64,000 nucleotides of DNA from Rhodeus uyekii (taxonomy: Eukaryota > Chordata > Actinopteri > Cypriniformes > Acheilognathidae). The position numbers and the translations under genes are program-made. The notes under the pieces were generated by a model, which saw only the letters and a program-made list of their open reading frames with translations, was not told the DNA's origin and ran no database searches. Where the stretch lies: contig JAWRVZ010000178.1 in NCBI GenBank assembly GCA_037043235.1, positions 606,259-670,258 of the forward strand, written 5' to 3'. Positions 46,704 to 59,990 of this stretch are shown in pieces (the stretch's first letter is position 1; every line of letters begins with the position of its first letter).

Positions 46704-46857
<154 letters not shown>

Positions 46858-48498
46858 AAGCCTTTCTTCATGTGAAATAAAATAACTTAAATATTAGTAT
46901 TTCTTAAATCATTCCTGCACAATTACAATGGGGATAGTAATGCTGTTTTTTCTAATCTCAAGCAGTTTTCAGATTGAATCGATCTGCCATGTCAGACTTC
47001 AGTTCAACACGGCAATTATAGCAGATAAAGGAATCAAGGCAATGTAATATTTACTCAGGAATAAGTTATAAATAAACTGACGCGAGTGCGCGAGGACGCG
47101 CGTTTGAACTTCATTGAGAGTTGCCGTTTCCATAGTAATCAGCGGGGGGAAGCCTTCACCGAGTAAACACGAATGAGAGTCACAATTTGGCCATATAAGT
47201 GCATAAATCTTCAAGCAAACACACTGCAGCGGTTACTTGATAATCGGAAACAATTTCCGTTTGATCATAAACTCTCTCACATAAATCTATTTTAGGAGTT
47301 TATGATCTCTCTCTCCGGCAGTAATGGCGTCTTTGAAAAGCTTTGAGGCTTTGAATTGCAGCGCTCTGATTCGTTCAAACTTCAGTGCTCTCACTGACAG
47401 GGGTGTAATTTTGTGATATTATGTATGTAAAATAGAGAGATTTAACTTACTAATTAAAGTAAAAAATCGATTGTAGACCTGCAAGTTTTTTTTCAGGATT
47501 TAAAAAAATAAAATGCATGCCCATTGGAATGGACATGTTCACACATACTGTATTGAAATGTATTATATATCAGGTGTAATGTTGTGATGTTACCAACAGA
47601 TGGAGTGGACGCTCTATCTAAAATTCAGTTTTCACTTCATTAGTGAAAGTCTATGGAGATTTTATGACTTTAATCTTCAGTTTTATCAAAAATCATAAGT
47701 CTGATCAGTCTGAAAAGGGATAGCAACTCAAGTCAGAACAGGTCTGAAGTCTGAGCAGAGTTTAGTGGTTGTAGCTTTAAAGCTCTAGGAGGAGATGCTC
47801 TGAGAATTTTAGGTAAGAAGAATAATAATAATAACTAGATAGAGGAAGTTTATGATATAAACTTCAGTTGGCTTGAGAAAGCCTAGCCTGAAAGTTAAAT
47901 TTATTTGTAAAAGCTTAAAAAGTTTTGAAAGTTTACAGATGGATAGATGGAAAGAATTAGATCTTGAGCATATATACTCTTGTTAGTTATTGCCTTCCGT
48001 TGTTTCTAGGCAGTTACTAAGGTGTCGTTATGTTCTTTGATCATAATTTAATCTTTAATCAATTGATGATCAATTTTGCTAGCAATATTTAATGTTAATT
48101 ATCTTGTTGCTAGCAAGATTTAGTATGAATTCTGAAGTCATTAGCAACATTTAACATAAATAAGCATGTTGCTGGCAAGAATTTGCTGAATTAGCATATT
48201 GTTAGCAAGATTTATCGTTAATTAGCTTAAAAAGTTTTGAGAGTTTAAACTTAAAAAAAAGTTATAATTATGCTTTTTGATCCCCAAAGTGTTGGAAAAT
48301 TGTAATTAGTTTAAAAAAATGTTTACGGTTTAATTACATCCTTGGCTTTTAACGGTCAGTTTTCACTAATGCGAAAAATACTTTGTTTAATTTCTATTTT
48401 AAAGCTGTAATTAAGCATTATTAGTATAGGCTAATCACTTTCAAAAGAGACTGCAGTTACACTGCATGTATATGTAGCCTTTTATATATACTAAATAG

Positions 48499-48589
<91 letters not shown>

Positions 48590-48601
48590 ATATGTATAGA
48601 G

Positions 48602-48648
<47 letters not shown>

Positions 48649-48796
48649 ACTGTGAATAATACTTTGTTTTATTTCTATTTTAAAGCTGTAATTAAGCATT
48701 ATTAATATAGGCTAATCACTTTCAAAAGAGACTGCAGTTACACCACAATTACACTATATGTAGCCTTTTATATATACTAAAAGAATTTTATTTTTG

Positions 48797-49094
48797 AGGG
48801 GGCCCAGCTTAAAATGAGGGGGCCTGAGCATAACGTAATCGGCTGGATTCGAACCTGCGCATGAAAACCGCATTGGATTGTTAGTCCATCGCCTTAACCA
48901 TTCAGCCAGACTGGTTATAGTGTAACCCGCAGCGCGCTATTGTTGACTGTGGGGGTGCGTTGCGATCGTCTTGTGCAGCTGTAAATGTTTTCAATTTAGT
49001 TGTCGCGATTTTAAACAATTGAAAATCTGAGGGGGCCGCACATGTAAATGAGGGGGCCCAGGCCCACCCAGGCCCCACCGTGGCTACGCCACTG
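48797..49094 (-). mobile_element. hAT-like fragment with internal GAGGGGGCC repeats
   Basis: On the minus strand it begins CAGTGGCGTAGCCACGG, a hAT-type end, and contains GAGGGGGCC words near both sides. The opposite terminus is missing. It encloses the Ser-tRNA-like sequence. Confidence 0.55.
48840..48912 (-). pseudogene. Ser-tRNA-like sequence (pseudo-tRNA or SINE head), anticodon loop reads AAC
   Basis: The minus strand has GGCTGAATGGTTAAGGCGAT (D arm with A box), then TGGACTAACAATCCA (anticodon arm), an extra arm, and GGTTCGAATCC (B box). The long variable region and D arm are those of a serine tRNA, but the anticodon position reads AAC, and acceptor-stem pairing is poor. It is more likely the head of a SINE or a retropseudogene than a working tRNA. 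Confidence 0.6.
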
Positions 49095-50435
49095 CTGCTA
49101 AAGTACAATGAGGAGAGTAATGCAGTTTTTTCTAATCTCAAGCAGTTTTCAGATTGACTCGATCTGCCATGTCAGACTTCAGTTCAACACGGCAATTATA
49201 GCAGATAAAGGAATCAACGCAATGTAATATTTGTATAAAGCCTTCCTCCATGGGAAACAAAATAACTTAAATATTAGTATTTTAAAAATAATTCCTGCTC
49301 AAGTAATGCAGCAGAGTAATGCAGTTTTTTTGAATCTCAAGCAGTTTACAGTTTGAATCGATCTGCCATGTTTTTGCATCCTTAAAAATCTTATTTCATT
49401 TATTGTTTAAGTGTTCACAAAACATCGATCTATCAGCGAATCTGCTCAGGAAGCGCGTTTGAACTCGAGAACAGGAGTCAGACTTTAGTTAAAAGCAGAT
49501 AAAAGAATTAACACAATGTGACTATATACTCAAGAATTAGTTATAAATAACTTTGACTGTTAGACGCTGCATTTGAAGAGAGTCAGCGCGCGCGCTGCTC
49601 AGGGAAGCCTTTCCAATGTATATTCATGTTTCTGCATTCCCTATGTATACACGAGCGAGAGTCAGAATTCAGCAATAAAGTACATAAATAAACGTAGGCG
49701 CTTAGACGGTTATACGTTGGCGCGAGTCCAGGAGAGGACGCGCGTTTAAACTTCACTTACCTTTCCCATAGTAGAAAATCCGTTGCCGAGTAAAGACGAA
49801 TGAGAGTCAGAATTCGGCCATATAAGTGCATAAATCTTCAAGGAAACACGCTGCAGTGGTTACTTGATAATCGGAAACAATTTCCGTTTGATCATAAACT
49901 GTCTCACATAAATCTATTTTAGGAGATTATGATCTCTCTCTCCGGCAGTAATGGCGTCTTTGAAAAGCTTTGAGACTTTGAATTGCAGCGCTCTGATTCG
50001 TTCAAACTTCAGTGCTCTCACTGACAGGGGTGTAATTTTGTGATATTATGTATGTAAAATAGAGAGATTTAACTTACTAATTAAAGTAAAAAATCGATTG
50101 CAAGTTTTTTTTCAGGATTTAAAAAAATAAAATGCATGCCCATTGGAATGGACATGTTCACACAAACTGTATTGAAATGTATTATATATCAGGTGTAATG
50201 TTGTTATGTCACCAATAGATGGAGTGGACGCTCTATCTAAAATTCAGTTTTCACTTCATTAGTGAAAGTCTATGGAGATTTTATGACTTTAATCTTCAGT
50301 TTTATCAAAAATCATAAGTCTGATCAGTCTGAAAAGGGATAGCAACTCAAGTCAGAACAGGTCTGAAGTCTGAGCAGAGTTTATTGGTTGTAGCTTTAAA
50401 GCTCTAGGAGGAGATGCATTGAGAATTTTAGGTAA

Positions 50436-50480
<45 letters not shown>

Positions 50481-50665
50481 GTTTAGATACAATATCACTA
50501 AGTTGGCTTTCTCAAGCCAACTTAACTAGATAGAGGAAGTTTATGATATAAACTTCAGTTGGCTTGAGAAAGCCTATCCTGAAAGTTAAATTTATTTGTA
50601 AAAGCTTAAAAAGTTGTTTAAGTTTACAGATAGATAGATGGAAAGAATTAGATCTTGAGCATATA

Positions 50666-52280
50666 CAGTTTTATGCAAAGGTTTGGGCACCCCTAATAAT
50701 TATCATAATTTCAGTTTATAATGTGCCGGGCTTTCAAAGCCACAACTTCATTTGGATATAATTTATACCTTATGAAAACAGTAACATTTCAGTTCTGAAA
50801 TGGCATTTATTGAATCAACAGAAACAATACAATTTGAGTCATAGCAAAAACAGACAGGTGCAAAAATGTGGGCACCCCAATGAAATTATCACATTAATAT
50901 TTAGTAGAGCCCCCTTTTGCTGAAATAACAGCATGTAGTCGCTTCTTATAGCCACTGAGAAGTCCCTGGATTCTGGTTGCAGGTATTTTGGACCATTCTT
51001 CCTTGCAAAATGTCTCCAGTTCAGTCAGGTTTGATGGTTTCCGAGTGTGGACAACCTCCTTCAAATCATTACATAGATTTTCGATGATATTCAAGTCTGG
51101 ACTGCGATGGCCATTCTAGAACATTGTATCTGTGTCTGACCATGAATTCCTTGGTAGATTTGGAGCAATGCTTTGGATCATTATCCTGCTGAAACAACCA
51201 ACCCTGGCATAACTTCATCCTCTTGACTGATTCTTGAACACTGTTCTTAAGAATCTGCTGATACTGGATGGAATCCATTTGACCCTCAACTTTGACAAGG
51301 TTTCCAGTACCTGTGCTTGCCCCATAGCATGAAGGACCCACCACCACATTTTACAGTAGGGAGCAAGTTCTTCTCCTGGAACGCTGTGTTCTTTTTCCTC
51401 CATACAAAGCTCTTCTGGTTGTGACCAAACAGCTCTATCTCAGTTTCATCTGTCCACAGAACTTGTCCAGATGAGCCTTTGCATACCTCAAATGACTCTG
51501 TTTGTTGGCAAGACGCGGAAAAGGCTTTTTCCGCATCACCCTTTCATTGAGCTGTTCCTTGTGCAAAGTACGCTGGACTGTGGAACGATGTACAATGACA
51601 CCATCAGCAGCGAGATGTTCTTGGAGATCTTTGGAGGTGGTCTGTAAATTGTATTTGACCATTCTAACCATACTTCGCCTTTGCCTTTCAGATATCTTTC
51701 TTGGCCTGCCACATCTTTCCTTCACATGGACTGTTCCTGTTGCCTTCCATTTTCTAACTATATTTCTGACTGGAGACAGGGACCTTAAACCTTTGTGATA
51801 ACTTTTAACATGCTTCTCCTAACTCACACTGATGAATTATCCTAGTTTTTAAGTCATTGGGGAGTTCTTTTGAGGTTCCCATGTTGCTACTTTCCAGTAG
51901 AGAATCGAAGAGAAGCACAACTGGCAATTAGCAAACTTAAATATCCTTTTTCATGATTGGTTGCACCTGTGTTTCCAGTCTAATGTTCATTGAGCCAATA
52001 ACATCAATTTTGTGTTGCAAACAATCAGCATTAAGTGACTACAGGTATTCAAATCAACACAATTGAAAGGGTGGCCAAACGTTTGCACCGCCTATTTGTC
52101 ACATTGTATTTTATTTCATACAACTAAATACTGCTACACTAAGTATTTTGGTCTGAAAAACATTGCTTTATCAAGCTTTCTCTAGAAAATGAATGGCATA
52201 TCACTAGGATCTTTACTTAAAAAGATTGAGCAGATTACCATGCAGCCTCAGAAAGGTGCCTAAACTTTTGCATAAAACTG
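50666..52280 (-). mobile_element. Tc1-like transposon, copy 2
   Basis: Same termini, TA flanks and insertion point as copy 1. The four transposase-derived frames translate identically to those of copy 1. Confidence 0.92.
50894..51882 (-). pseudogene. Tc1-like transposase, inactivated (copy 2)
   Basis: Carries the same stops and frameshifts as copy 1. This shows that it arose by duplication of an already dead copy rather than by a fresh transposition. Confidence 0.85.
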
Positions 52281-53306
52281 TATACACTTGTTAGTTATTG
52301 CCTTGCGTTGTTTCTAGGCAGTTACTAAGGTGTCGTTATGTTCTTTGATCATAATTTAATCTTTAATCAATTGATGATCAATTTTGCTAGCAAGATTTAA
52401 TGTTAATTATCTTGTTGCTAGCAAGATTTAGAATGAATTCCGAAGTCATTAGCAACATTTAACATAAATAAGCATGCTGCTGGCAAGAATTCGCTGAATT
52501 AGCATATTGGTAGCAAGATTTATTGTTAATTAACAAGTTGCTATCAAGATTTAGCATGATCTAGCATGTCACTAGTGAGAATTTGCGTGATCTAGCATGT
52601 TGCTAGCAAGATTTAACGTTAATTAACAAGACGCTATTGACATTTAGTGTGAACTAACATCTCGCTAGTGAGATTTGTTAATTCGTAGGTCGCTTGTGAG
52701 ATTTAACATGAGTTAACATGTCACTGACGAGAATGAATGTTATTTAACAAGTCACTAGTGAGATTTAATGTTTTAAAGAACACAAGAGTCAGTTGACGCA
52801 GAGACTGGAGGTTATTGATGATTCAGCTGAACAGTGAGTGGTCTGAAATATCAAAGAATAATAATGAATATTAAATATAAATCTAAAATAAACAACATTT
52901 ACATTGGTAATAAACATGAGTAAATAATTAATTGATTACAGAAGTGTTGCAATACTTGGTTAGTACACAAAATGGCATCTAGGGAACATACATGGAGTTT
53001 TTTCATCATGAGGGATCATCAGTGTTGTAACGAAATACCAAAAAATAAATAACAATGCTTTTTGATCCCCAAAGTGTTGAAAATTGCAATTAGTTTATAA
53101 AAATGTTTACGGTTTAATTACATCCTTGGCTTTTAACGGTCAGTTTTCACTCATGTGAACACTTTGTTTTATTTCTATTTTAAAGATGTAATTAAGCATT
53201 ATTAATATAGTCTTACCACTTTCTAAACAGACTGCAGTTCCACTGCATATATATGGAGCCCTTTATACATTTATTTACTATATAAATGTGTGTATAGATA
53301 GATATG

Positions 53307-53462
<156 letters not shown>

Positions 53463-54440
53463 TAAAGCCTTTCTTCATGTGAAATAAAATAACTTAAATA
53501 TTAGTATTTCTTAAATCATTCCTGCACAATTACAATGGGGATAGTAATGCTGTTTTTTCTAATCTCAAGCAGTTTTCAGATTGAATCGATCTGCCATGTC
53601 AGACTTCAGTTCAACACGGCAATTATAGCAGATAAAGGAATCAAGGCAATGTAATATTTACTCAGGAATAAGTTATAAATAAACTGACGCGAGTGCGCGA
53701 GGACGCGCGTTTGAACTTCATTGAGAGTTGCCGTTTCCATAGTAATCAGCGGGGGGAAGCCTTCACCGAGTAAACACGAATGAGAGTCACAATTTGGCCA
53801 TATAAGTGCATAAATCTTCAAGCAAACACACTGCAGCGGTTACTTGATAATCGGAAACAATTTCCGTTTGATCATAAACTCTCTCACATAAATCTATTTT
53901 AGGAGTTTATGATCTCTCTCTCCGGCAGTAATGGCGTCTTTGAAAAGCTTTGAGGCTTTGAATTGCAGCGCTCTGATTCGTTCAAACTTCAGTGCTCTCA
54001 CTGACAGGGGTGTAATTTTGTGATATTATGTATGTAAAATAGAGAGATTTAACTTACTAATTAAAGTAAAAAATCGATTGTAGACCTGCAAGTTTTTTTT
54101 CAGGATTTAAAAAAATAAAATGCATGCCCATTGGAATGGACATGTTCACACATACTGTATTGAAATGTATTATATATCAGGTGTAATGTTGTGATGTTAC
54201 CAACAGATGGAGTGGACGCTCTATCTAAAATTCAGTTTTCACTTCATTAGTGAAAGTCTATGGAGATTTTATGACTTTAATCTTCAGTTTTATCAAAAAT
54301 CATAAGTCTGATCAGTCTGAAAAGGGATAGCAACTCAAGTCAGAACAGGTCTGAAGTCTGAGCAGAGTTTAGTGGTTGTAGCTTTAAAGCTCTAGGAGGA
54401 GATGCATTGAGAATTTTAGGTAAGAAGAATAATAATAATA

Positions 54441-55593
54441 ACTAGATAGAGGAAGTTTATGATATAAACTTCAGTTGGCTTGAGAAAGCCTATCCTGAAA
54501 GTTAAATTTATTTGTAAAAGCTTAAAAAGTTGTTTAAGTTTACAGATAGATAGATGGAAAGAATTAGATCTTGAGCATATATACACTTGTTAGTTATTGC
54601 CTTGCGTTGTTTCTAGGCAGTTACTAAGGTGTCGTTATGTTCTTTGATCATAATTTAATCTTTAATCAATTGATGATCAATTTTGCTAGCAAGATTTAAT
54701 GTTAATTATCTTGTTGCTAGCAAGATTTAGAATGAATTCCGAAGTCATTAGCAACATTTAACATAAATAAGCATGCTGCTGGCAAGAATTCGCTGAATTA
54801 GCATATTGGTAGCAAGATTTATTGTTAATTAACAAGTTGCTATCAAGATTTAGCATGATCTAGCATGTCACTAGTGAGAATTTGCGTGATCTAGCATGTT
54901 GCTAGCAAGATTTAACGTTAATTAACAAGACGCTATTGACATTTAGTGTGAACTAACATGTCGCTAGTGAGATTTGTTAATTCGTAGGTCGCTTGTGAGC
55001 TTTAACATGAGTTAACAAGTCACTAGTGAGATTTAATGTTTTAAAGAACACAAGAGTCAGTTGACGCAGAGACTGGAGGTTATTGATGATTCAGCTGAAC
55101 AGTGAGTGGTCTGAAATATCAAAGAATAATAATGAATATTAAATATAAATCTAAAATAAACAACATTTACATTGGTAATAAACATGAGTAAATAATTAAT
55201 TGATTACAGAAGTGTTGCAATACTTGGTTAGTGCACAAAATGGCATCTAGGGAACATACATGGAGTTTTTTCATCATGAGGGATCATCGGTGTTGTAACG
55301 AAATACCAAAAAATAAATAACAATGCTTTTTGATCCCCAAAGTGTTGAAAATTGCAATTAGTTTATAAAAATGTTTACGGTTTAATTACATCCTTGGCTT
55401 TTAACGGTCAGTTTTCACTAATGTGAATAATACTTTGTTTTATTTCTATTTTAAAGATGTAATTAAGCATTATTAATATAGTCTTGCCACTTTCAAAACA
55501 GACTGCAGTTACACTACATGTATATGGAGCCCTTTATACATTTATTTACTATATAAATGTGTGTATAGATATGTATGTGTATATATATATATG

Positions 55594-55626
<33 letters not shown>

Positions 55627-56436
55627 ATAAAGCCTTTCTTCATGTGAAATAAAATAACTTAAATATTAGTATTTCTTAAATCATTCCTGCACAATTACAA
55701 TGGGGATAGTAATGCTGTTTTTTCTAATCTCAAGCAGTTTTCAGATTGAATCGATCTGCCATGTCAGACTTCAGTTCAACACGGCAATTATAGCAGATAA
55801 AGGAATCAAGGCAATGTAATATTTAATCAGGCATAAGTTATAAATAAACTGACGCGAGTGCGCGAGGACGCGCGTTTGAACTTCATTGAGAGTTGCCGTT
55901 CCCATAGTAATCTACTCAGCGGGGGGGAAACCTTCACCGAGTAAACACGAATGAGAGTCACAATTTGGCCATATAAGTGCATAAATCTTCAAGCAAACAC
56001 GCTGCAGCGGTTACTTGATAATCGGAAACAATTTCCGTTTGATCATAAACTCTCTCACATAAATCTATTTTAGGAGATTATGATCTCTCTCTCCAGCAAT
56101 AATGGCAGCTTTGAAAAGCTTTGAGACTTTGAATTGCAGCGCTCTGATTCGTTCAAACTTCAGTGCTCTCACTGACAGGGGTGCAATTTTGTGATATCAT
56201 GTATGTAAAATAGAGAGATTTAACTTACTAATTAAAGTAAAAAATCGATTGTAGACCTGCAAGTTTTTTTTCAGGATTTAAAAAAAAAATGCATGCCCAT
56301 TGGAATGGACATGTTCACACATACTGTATTGAAATGTATTATATATCAGGTGTAATGTTGTTATGTCACCAACAGATGGGGTGGACGCTCTATCTAAAAT
56401 TCAGTTTTCACTTCATTAGTGAAAGTCTATGGAGAT
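54441..56436 (+). repeat. Array unit 5 (empty, about 2.0 kb)
   Basis: This unit carries no large insertion and shows the ancestral empty site GAGCATATATACACTTGTTA at about 54573. It ends prematurely: the GGAGATTTT of its 3' part joins directly to TACAGATAGATAG of the next unit near 56437, losing the terminal region and the next unit's first 110 bp. Confidence 0.85.
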
Positions 56437-56864
56437 TTTTTACAGATAGATAGATGGAAAGAATTAGATCTTGAGCATATATACACTTGTTAGTTATTGC
56501 TTTGCGTTGTTTCTAGGCAGTTACTAAGGTGTCGTTATGTTCTTTGATCATAATTTAATCTTTAATCAATTGATGATCAATTTTGCTAGCAAGATTTAAT
56601 GTTAATTATCTTGTTGATAGCAAGATTTAGTATGAATTCCGAAGTCATTAGCAACATTTAACATAAATAAGCATGTTGCTGGCAAGAATTAGCTGAATTA
56701 GCATATTGGTAGCAAGATTTATTGTTAATTAACAAGTTGCTATCAAGATTTAGCATGATCTAGCATGTCACTAGTGAGAATTTGCGTGATCTAGCATGTT
56801 GCTAGCAAGATTTAACGTTAATTAACAAGACGCTATTGACATTTAGTGTGAACTAACATGTCGC

Positions 56865-58084
56865 CAGGGGCGTCACTAGGCCCTTTTTAGGGGGGCTTCA
56901 GCCCCCCTAAACTTCTGCCCAGCCCCCCTAAAAAATATATTTGATTAATAAATTTTTGATCGCTTCAGTCCCCTTTAAAAAAACTCATTTGAAACGGCGG
57001 CAAGCTGCGTCAAGTTTCGGCTCCTCCCCTTATCTGAGTCTGCTTGGTTTTAGCGTATTTTTCAATCTGCAGGGGCGCCGAGCAGAGTGAACATCAAGGT
57101 GTGTGTCGTGTGTGCGTGCATTTATTGATAGATTGCTAATGCTATGATATTACACCTGCATCGGTGCAGTTCTTTGTCATAAATGCATTGCAGTTTACAT
57201 AATGTAATCATGGAATAGTGCAGGGGTGGCCAACCCGCGGCTCGCGAGCCGCATGCGGCTCTTTGACTGCTCTTTTGCGGCTCTCATCCGGCCCGCGGAG
57301 ACCTTTTTGTCTACGGAAAAAATACCATAAATTTACATGTATCCTGCCAAGATCAGCCGCCGCTCACGTGGACATGATGTTTTTACCGAATTCAAATAGA
57401 GGCGCGCAGAAGCGCGTTCCCTTTCGAGAGTGGGAACGAGATGTTTAATGAAATGCATTTGGGTTATAACTCCTCCCCTTCACGTCATTTCTGAAACCTT
57501 ATGGATAACAGCAGTTGACAACTGGCCAATCGTAGCGCGATGCAGATCTGGCTGCCAGACGGTATAAATATAATTTCCTTCATACTTCTCTTAACGGAAT
57601 ATGATAAAATAACAGAGGTTACGATAGTAACCGGAGACGTTTTCCAACCGATCACTACATTACCAAACCGTTGCTTACTTTTTATACTTCCGGTCACCGT
57701 CAATGAGATGATATACCGTTTTTTCCCGGATATATAATTCACAGACGCATTCACTCTGTATGCTCATATAGCTCGCGGGTGTTAATAAGTAAAATGTATA
57801 AAGTTTTATTTATAAACATATAAAATGTGTGATATATGTGCGAGACCTTTCTAATGTCAAAACCCCATCAACAAATGCGAATTCAACTTTTTATGCGGCT
57901 CTCCGCAGTCATGAGCTTTATTTTGTGGCTCATCATGCTGAACAGGTTGGCCACCCCTGGAATAGTGGATTGCAGTAAGGTTAGTAGCATACCACCCTAC
58001 CCTAATAGTCAAATAATATTTTTTTAATCATACCCTTATTGGGGGCTGAGCCCCCCTAAAATCAAAATCCTAGAATCGCCCCTG
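56865..58084. mobile_element. Outer hAT-type element
   Basis: Begins CAGGGGCGTCACTAGG and ends AATCGCCCCTG, with AGGGGGGCTTCAGCCCCCCT and GGGGGCTGAGCCCCCCT as inner inverted words. Flanking 8-bp direct repeats CATGTCGC and CATGTTGC differ at one base. No transposase frame is seen. A second hAT lies inside. Confidence 0.85.
57221..57959. mobile_element. Inner hAT-type element with perfect 8-bp target duplication
   Basis: Begins CAGGGGTGGCCAACC and ends GGTTGGCCACCCCTG. Flanks are GAATAGTG at 57213-57220 and 57960-57967, identical. It is 739 bp with GCGGCTC words near both ends and no transposase. It is inserted in the outer hAT and is therefore younger. Confidence 0.92.
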
Positions 58085-58751
58085 CATGTTGCTAGTGAGA
58101 TTTGGTAATTCGTAGGTCGCTTGTGAGATTTAACATGAGTTAACATGCCACTGACGAGAATGAATGTTATTTAACAAGTCACTAGTGAGATTTAATGTTT
58201 TAAAGAACACAAAAGTCAGTTGACGCAGAGACTGGAGGTTATTGATGATTCAGCTGAACAGTGAGTGGTCTGAAATATCAAAGAATAATAATGAATATTA
58301 AATATAAATCTAAAATAAACAACATTTACATTGCTAATAAACATGAGTAAATTATTAATTGATTACAGAAGTGTTGCAATGCTTGGTTAGTGCACAAATT
58401 GGCATCTAGGGTACATACATGGAGTTTTTTCATCAAGAGGGATCATCGGTGTTGTAACGAAATACCAAAAAATAAATAACAATGCTTTTTGATCCCCAAA
58501 GTGTTGGAAAATTGCAGTTAGTTTATAAAAATGTTTACGGTTTAATTACATCCTTGGCTTTTAACGGTCAGTTTTCACTAATGTGAATAATACTTTGTTT
58601 TATTTCTATTTTAAAGATGTAATTAAGCATTATTAATATAGTCTTGCCACTTTCAAAACAGACTGCAGTTACACTACATGTATATGGAGCCCTTTATACA
58701 TTTATTTACTATATAAATGTGTGTATAGATAGATAGATAGATATGTATGTG

Positions 58752-58792
<41 letters not shown>

Positions 58793-59990
58793 ATAAAGCC
58801 TTTCTTCGTGTGAAATAAAATAACTTAAATATTAGTATTTCTTAAATCATTCCTGCACAATTACAATGGGGATAGTAATGCTGTTTTTTTTCTAATCTCA
58901 AGCAGTTTTCAGATTGAATCGATCTGCCATGTCAGACTTCAGTTCAACACGGCAATTATAGCAGATAAAGGAATCAAGGCAATGTAATATTTACTCAGGC
59001 ATAAGTTATAAATAAACTTAAGTGCTTTGACGCGAGTGCGCGAGGACGCGCGTTTGAAGTTCATTGAGAGTTGCCGTTCCCATAGTAATCTACTCAGCGG
59101 GCGAAAGCCTTTGCCGAGTAAACACGAATGAGAGTCAGAATTTGGCCATATAAGTACATAAATCTTCAAGGAAACACGCTGCAGCGGTTACTTTATAATC
59201 GGAAACAATTTCCGTTTGATCATAAACTCTCTCACATAAATCTATTTTAGGAGATTTTGATCTCTCTCTCCAGCAGTAATGGCGTCTTTGAAAAGCTTTG
59301 AGGCTTTGAATTGCAGCGCTCTGATTCGTTCAAACTTCAGTGCTCTCACTGACAGGGGTGTAATTTTGTGATATTATGTATGTAAAATAGAGAGATTTAA
59401 CTTACTAATTAAAGTAAAAAATCGATTGTAGACCTGCAAGTTTTTTTTTCAGGATTTAAAAAAATAAAATGCATGCCCATTGGAATGGACATGTTCACAC
59501 ATACTGTATTGAAATGTATTATATATCAGGTGTAATGTTGTGATGTTACCAACAGATGGAGTGGACGCTCTATCTAAAATTCAGTTTTCACTTCATTAGT
59601 GAAAGTCTATGGAGATTTTATGACTTTAATCTTCAGTTTTATCAAAAATCATAAGTCTGATCAGTCTCAAAAGGGATAGCAACTCAAGTCAGAACAGGTC
59701 TGAAGTCTGAGCAGAGTTTAGTGGTTGTAGCTTTAAAGCTCTAGGAGGAGATGCTCTGAGAATTTTAGGTAAGAAGAATAATAATAATAATAATAATAAT
59801 AATAAGTTTAGATACAATATCACTAAGTTGGCTTTCTCAAGCCAACTTAACTAGATAGAGGAAGTTTATGATATAAACTTCAGTTGGCTTGAGAAAGCCT
59901 ATCCTGAAAGTTAAATTTATTTGTAAAAGCTTAAAAAGTTGTTTAAGTTTACAGATAGATAGATGGAAAGAATTAGATCTTGAGCATATA

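Larger units (their letters stand above)
47834..50524 (+). repeat. Array unit 3 (rearranged)
   Basis: Starts as other units but with AGCCTAGCCTGAAAG and ATATACTCTTGTTAG variants. At about 48220 it skips the CTAGCAAGATT repeat and joins directly to GATCCCCAAAGTG. It then carries two TA microsatellites, a hAT-like fragment with a tRNA-like sequence, and duplicated copies of the CTAATCTCAAGCAGTTT segment before resuming the common order. It ends in a long (AAT)n and the palindrome GTTGGCTTTCTCAAGCCAAC (about 50503-50522). Confidence 0.8.
56437..59849 (+). repeat. Array unit 6 (contains nested hAT elements)
   Basis: 5'-truncated unit interrupted at 56865-58084. Its 3' part matches unit 1 more closely than unit 2, for example CTCAGCGGGCGAAAGCCTTT near 59094 and 43226. 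It ends in (AAT)n and the palindrome GTTGGCTTTCTCAAGCCAAC at about 59827. Confidence 0.85.

Noticed and set aside
57218..58027. Small frames within the nested hAT region as possible genes
   Set aside because: They start or end in terminal-repeat sequence and resemble no transposase domain.
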